NCBI RefSeq assembly: GCF_900102895.1 | Contig: NZ_FNGD01000006.1 | Span: 183,970 to 247,969 of the forward strand | DNA from: Arthrobacter sp. ov407 | GTDB lineage: Bacteria; Actinomycetota; Actinomycetes; Actinomycetales; Micrococcaceae | Length of the DNA: 64,000 nucleotides | Direction of reading: 5' to 3' | In this document: one piece after another, positions 60,807 through 64,000 of the stretch | Layout: every line of letters begins with the position of its first letter | Position numbering within the stretch: position 1 is the first letter of the stretch | Translations under genes and position numbers: made by a program | The notes under the pieces: model-generated | Told to the model about the DNA's origin: nothing | Databases searched by the model: none | What the model saw: only the letters and a program-made list of their open reading frames with translations

Positions 60807-62648
60807 TTACAAATCGGCCGTTAGCATCTGGCCGCCGTCAGAAGAGGCTACATTGTTCGATCCTTCTCCCTCGAGAGGCGCTGCTGTCGTGCCCTTGTCA
60901 TGGATGCTTTCGCCTCCGTCATCCGCTCTAGTCCTCCTGCGGACCCACCCCGTTTCATACTTGGGTCCTTCGGATTCGGGAGGGAAGACAGGCCTAGTGA
61001 CCCTGACGCTCACGGGCACAGGGAAATCTACGCCCATGAATATGGCCTCTCCGGGCACGAGACCGGGCAAGAGCTTCATGGCCGACATATCCAACTCGGC
61101 CGCTGCTTCTTCGACGCGTTGTCGATCCCGTCCGTCGGCGAGTCTATGAACGATAAGCATGCCTACCTGACTGAGGACGGCAGTAGGAAGGTCGCCGGGT
61201 CTCTGCGTCGCTAAGCAAACAGTCAGGCCATATTTCCGACCTTCCTTTGCTATCAGATCAAACGCGTCTAAATGAGCTGTTACTTCATCCCCCACGGTCA
61301 CATTGAAGAATTGATGGGCTTCATCTAGTCCGACGACAATAGGATTTTCCCTGAAGTCGCCGCGTCTCGCCATCAATAGAAGAGTATGCCCAATAACATT
61401 GACAAGAATCTCCCTGAGGCTGTGGCTAAAGGTTAAGTTACGAAGCGAAATTCGAAAAATACCCGGTTTGTTACTGTGTATCCATTCCGACAGGACCTTT
61501 AGTAAGCTGGGGCTCTGAAGGTCATCGCCGATGACGGACATAATTTCCGGAGTCTGGATCAAGTCGTCAATCCGGCCTACAAGACTGCTGATGTAGCCCT
61601 GCGAGTTGTTGTCGACACCGCCAAACTTCTCTGGTGAGTTCTTATCGGTGGGCCAAACACATTCTTCCATCACTTGGTTCGACAGTGCTCTCAAGTCAAA
61701 TTCCCCGAATGGGTTTTCAATGTGAGTAATGAGCTCACGAGCCACCGTTTCAAATGCTAGGCGGTTCTGGCTGGCTTTTGAAAGCCTCCCCGGGACGGCC
61801 ATGTGCCCGTGAAGTCCGTTGGCCGCAATCCGGGCCGGGTCAGTAGCAGCGAGGATGCGATGCATCCGAAGTGATCGTACGGCCGCCCGCAGTTTGGGTA
61901 ACTGCGATCCTCCAGAAGGTGCAATGAATGCATTTCGATCCGTTTCCCGCATGTGCCAATGCGGCAGAGATACGGATGTTGCGTTCGGTTCATTTGCGTT
62001 GCCGCCCAGAGCAACGTGCACGGCCGACTTACCTAGACTTCCAAATTCGCCAGTAGCGTCAATCAAGATCATGCGCCCGCCCTGATCCAGGATGCTGGAC
62101 GCGAGGTGGGCAAGCGTCCAGCTCTTGCCAGAACCTGTGGCTCCCACGACCGCCGTGTGTCGGCCGAAGAGTTTCTGGGTTGAGATACTTACATTAATTC
62201 CGTTGCCGACTGCCAGCGTCCCCATATCGATGCCGTAATCCGGCACTCCGGTCGAGTCGCCGGCGATTACGGCCGACACTGTGTCCTCGCTCGCTACAAA
62301 GACACGATCGCCAAGGCGCGGATATGCGGCTATGCCGCGCTTCGCATTCCCAGAGTGATCCACAGACGACAGAAGTTGAAGTCGACCCTCGTTGCGTGGC
62401 GCGGAACCCTCTATCTGCCCTCGACTCGAGCGTTCGCCGCCAGATCCTATGACCTCAACGAGCCGGCCAAAAATCCCGAGTCCAGCGACCTCCACGACGA
62501 GGAATTCTCCGACCTCGCCGAAACCAAGCCTTTGGCCAAAATGAATGCCAGGAAGATCACTTGCCAAGGGGAGGGTGACGTGCACAAAAGAACCTTCGAC
62601 CCTCGATACAGTCCCTGCGAGTCGGTCTTGGGAGAACATGTGGAGCAT
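60807..62648 (-). CDS. HerA-like ATPase of a SIR2-HerA defence system
   Basis: A 613-residue DUF87/HerA ATPase. An N-terminal HAS-barrel-like part (about 1-135) leads to the RecA-type motor: Walker A GATGSGKS at 169-176, LIDATGEFGS, Walker B IVVGLDEAHQFF and the sensor LATQRPGDLPTAVLSQ. HerA proteins form hexameric motors. The ATG at 62648 shares its first base with the TAA of the SIR2-like gene (TAATG), so the two are translated together. Paired SIR2-HerA genes are known antiphage systems (also called Nezha) that deplete NAD or degrade nucleic acid on infection. Composition is AT-rich relative to the rest. Confidence 0.9.
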   Translation of the reverse strand: MLHMFSQDRLAGTVSRVEGSFVHVTLPLASDLPGIHFGQRLGFGEVGEFLVVEVAGLGIFGRLVEVIGSGGERSSRGQIEGSAPRNEGRLQLLSSVDHSGNAKRGIAAYPRLGDRVFVASEDTVSAVIAGDSTGVPDYGIDMGTLAVGNGINVSISTQKLFGRHTAVVGATGSGKSWTLAHLASSILDQGGRMILIDATGEFGSLGKSAVHVALGGNANEPNATSVSLPHWHMRETDRNAFIAPSGGSQLPKLRAAVRSLRMHRILAATDPARIAANGLHGHMAVPGRLSKASQNRLAFETVARELITHIENPFGEFDLRALSNQVMEECVWPTDKNSPEKFGGVDNNSQGYISSLVGRIDDLIQTPEIMSVIGDDLQSPSLLKVLSEWIHSNKPGIFRISLRNLTFSHSLREILVNVIGHTLLLMARRGDFRENPIVVGLDEAHQFFNVTVGDEVTAHLDAFDLIAKEGRKYGLTVCLATQRPGDLPTAVLSQVGMLIVHRLADGRDRQRVEEAAAELDMSAMKLLPGLVPGEAIFMGVDFPVPVSVRVTRPVFPPESEGPKYETGWVRRRTRADDGGESIHDKGTTAAPLEGEGSNNVASSDGGQMLTADL

Positions 62649-63898
62649 TACATGGCTCCAGTTTCGTCCACGCGTGAAATGCGTTCAGCATGCGCCTGTC
62701 GCTCGTCGAACTCCGACGCGTCCGGCATTAGTCGCACAAGATCATTAAAGGTCCCATCAATCAGGGTCAACCGATGGTCACCGTCCATAGCAAGCTTCTC
62801 AAGCCACGCGATTGACTGACTTCGTTTGGCTTCATTTCTGATTGCAGGATCGACGACTAGCAACCGCAACCCGACGTTGCTTCTGACGGCAGCCTCGATG
62901 GGGGCGGCGATATGTTCGTCATTGAATCCGAATCCAACGACGAGGAGGGCAACGTTCGGCAAGCGAAGGGCCATCTGGAACCGGGACATCATCTCGAGGT
63001 AGGGCTGGCGAAAGCTCATCTGGTACTTGTTGGCCGCGGGGTAGATGAGCACGGGGTCATTGGGGCGCCCCTCAATCCTTTTTGCTGCGGCACCGTTCCT
63101 CTCCCAGTCCACCGATCCGTGCAGCTTGAGGAGATGCAAGACATTTTCTTCCAAAACGAGTCTGTCGTTGGGGCCACGACGAACAAAATCGATATCGAAA
63201 GCCGTACCATCAAACTCGCGGTGGGCTGCGAGCCCAAAACCATCGATCAGGTGAAAGCGGGAGCGCGCGGCCGCCACTTCGAATGCCAGGTCGTAGTTGG
63301 TGGTGAAAAGCTTCGTGCGCTGCAATCGAGACGACCTGCGGCCGATCTTTCGGAGAAACATCTGGTGCATGTCGAGGGAAGTAGCATCGTCAACAAAACT
63401 GCATGCCTCGAGAATGACACTTTCGGCTTCGTTTAGAAATGAGCCGAGGTTTATATTGGCTTCATATACACTCAAGCGAGCCTGAATGTGTGACAAAAGA
63501 TGCTCAATGTTTTCTGACTCGATGAGGTCACGAGATAGATCTTTTGTTGCGGCCGCAAATGTCGGAAGAGACTGAACCTTTTGCCAAAGGTTCCACATCG
63601 TAGGTGCTTTCCGATCCCCAATTTTAGGGATTCCGAGTGATGTTCCCAGTCCAGTTAGGACAACCAACGAGTCGCTGTTGATGGCACGGAGCAATTCAAT
63701 TTGGAGCTCCTGGCGTTCGGCGGCTGCAGCGATGGCAACTTCTTCGCCTTCGTCCGACATAGTCAGTTCAACCCAATCTCGGCTTTTACCTCGCAATGCT
63801 GCACCCGGACCCGATCCGGCATCTTTCGTATCAGCCGCCACGTCCGCGTTCAGCGGCACTTCGGTGGCGCTGCTCGGGTGTTCACCCTGGCTAGGCAC
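62648..63898 (-). CDS. SIR2-like NADase of a SIR2-HerA defence system
   Basis: About 416 residues with a SIR2_2-type domain: LVVLTGLGTSLGIPK near residue 80, TKLFTTNYDLAFEVAAARSR with the NAD-binding TNYD, LLKLHGSVDWER carrying the catalytic His, and LLVVGFGFNDEHIAAPIEAA. Defence sirtuins of this group cleave NAD on phage sensing. The start is uncertain: GTG 63898 has GAGGTGG six bases upstream; ATG 63760 (MSDEGEEVAI) is a shorter option with no clear ribosome site. The stop overlaps the HerA start by one base. Confidence 0.87.
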   Translation of the reverse strand: MPSQGEHPSSATEVPLNADVAADTKDAGSGPGAALRGKSRDWVELTMSDEGEEVAIAAAAERQELQIELLRAINSDSLVVLTGLGTSLGIPKIGDRKAPTMWNLWQKVQSLPTFAAATKDLSRDLIESENIEHLLSHIQARLSVYEANINLGSFLNEAESVILEACSFVDDATSLDMHQMFLRKIGRRSSRLQRTKLFTTNYDLAFEVAAARSRFHLIDGFGLAAHREFDGTAFDIDFVRRGPNDRLVLEENVLHLLKLHGSVDWERNGAAAKRIEGRPNDPVLIYPAANKYQMSFRQPYLEMMSRFQMALRLPNVALLVVGFGFNDEHIAAPIEAAVRSNVGLRLLVVDPAIRNEAKRSQSIAWLEKLAMDGDHRLTLIDGTFNDLVRLMPDASEFDERQAHAERISRVDETGAM

Positions 63899-64000
63899 GG
63901 ATTGCCACCTCTGCGACAAGCGGCTTGACCTGCTCAACCAGCAATTCCACGGCTTTCTCCTCAAATCGGGCCTAATTCAGTCGAGAGTGTTGGTCGTTAT
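63899..64000. other. right-edge sequence upstream of the SIR2-like gene
   Basis: The minus strand has AGGAG six bases before GTG 63949, opening a 19-codon frame (VELLVEQVKPLVAEVAIRA) whose TAG overlaps the first codons of the SIR2-like gene. Too little sequence remains to decide whether it is a small gene, the end of one, or noise. Confidence 0.3.

Overview
The window is high-GC, gene-dense DNA from an actinobacterium. Several things point to a soil member of the Micrococcaceae, most likely Arthrobacter or Pseudarthrobacter: GTG and TTG starts are frequent, ATGA start/stop overlaps are common, clpB carries a HAIR (HspR) operator, purF-purM is followed by a DUF3073 gene nearby, and there is a complete uricase-type purine catabolism region. 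This genus-level call is inference from gene content; no rRNA or tRNA gene is visible.

Left part (1-26000). An envelope or exopolysaccharide cluster opens the window: an HPr-kinase-like P-loop protein cut by the left edge, two GT2 glycosyltransferases, a GH16-type lipoprotein and a metallophosphoesterase lipoprotein. Small housekeeping and stress genes follow (YceI, YccF, SRPBCC, a DUF4031-HD fusion, a BBE-type FAD oxidase, an AhpD-like protein). The roughly 1 kb gap before clpB holds a striking array of CATG-centred palindromic sites with a 100-bp higher-order period, then a HAIR operator and clpB starting at TTG. Next come a septum-formation-domain membrane protein, DUF3073, a two-domain glyoxalase-like protein and the coupled purF-purM pair. 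A frameshifted AbiEi/DUF559-like gene is flanked by two copies of an intergenic repeat. Then come Bcp peroxiredoxin, an SxxK serine hydrolase and a secreted metallophosphoesterase with a PKD domain.

Middle part (26100-41800) is a purine and glyoxylate supercluster. The minus strand has uricase, malate synthase, a DUF6986 aldolase-like protein, (S)-ureidoglycine aminohydrolase, hydroxypyruvate isomerase and allantoinase. The plus strand has guanine deaminase and a two-gene xanthine dehydrogenase whose iron-sulfur and molybdenum subunits are fused. Then, on the minus strand, come a MocA-like cytidylyltransferase, HIU hydrolase and OHCU decarboxylase. Together they take guanine through xanthine, urate and allantoin, and catch the glyoxylate carbon as malate or glycerate. 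Allantoate amidohydrolase, glyoxylate carboligase and a permease are not in the window.

Right part (41871-59150). A tightly overlapping operon of three glycosyltransferases, an ABC exporter, a 37-residue small ORF coupled by ATGA at both ends, and a phosphotransferase looks like a glycoconjugate synthesis and export unit. Beside it lies an OmpR-type two-component system, with a structured leader and a 27-residue leader ORF further upstream. A second SxxK hydrolase, a D-2-hydroxyacid dehydrogenase, a VOC protein, an MFS transporter and a heterodimeric ABC exporter follow.

Right end (59316-64000) is visibly more AT-rich and carries an Abi_2 abortive-infection protein and a coupled SIR2-HerA pair, a defence island. 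The strongest candidates for undescribed biology are the CATG array upstream of clpB, the doubly coupled 37-residue ORF in the glycosyltransferase/ABC operon, and the leader element upstream of the two-component system.
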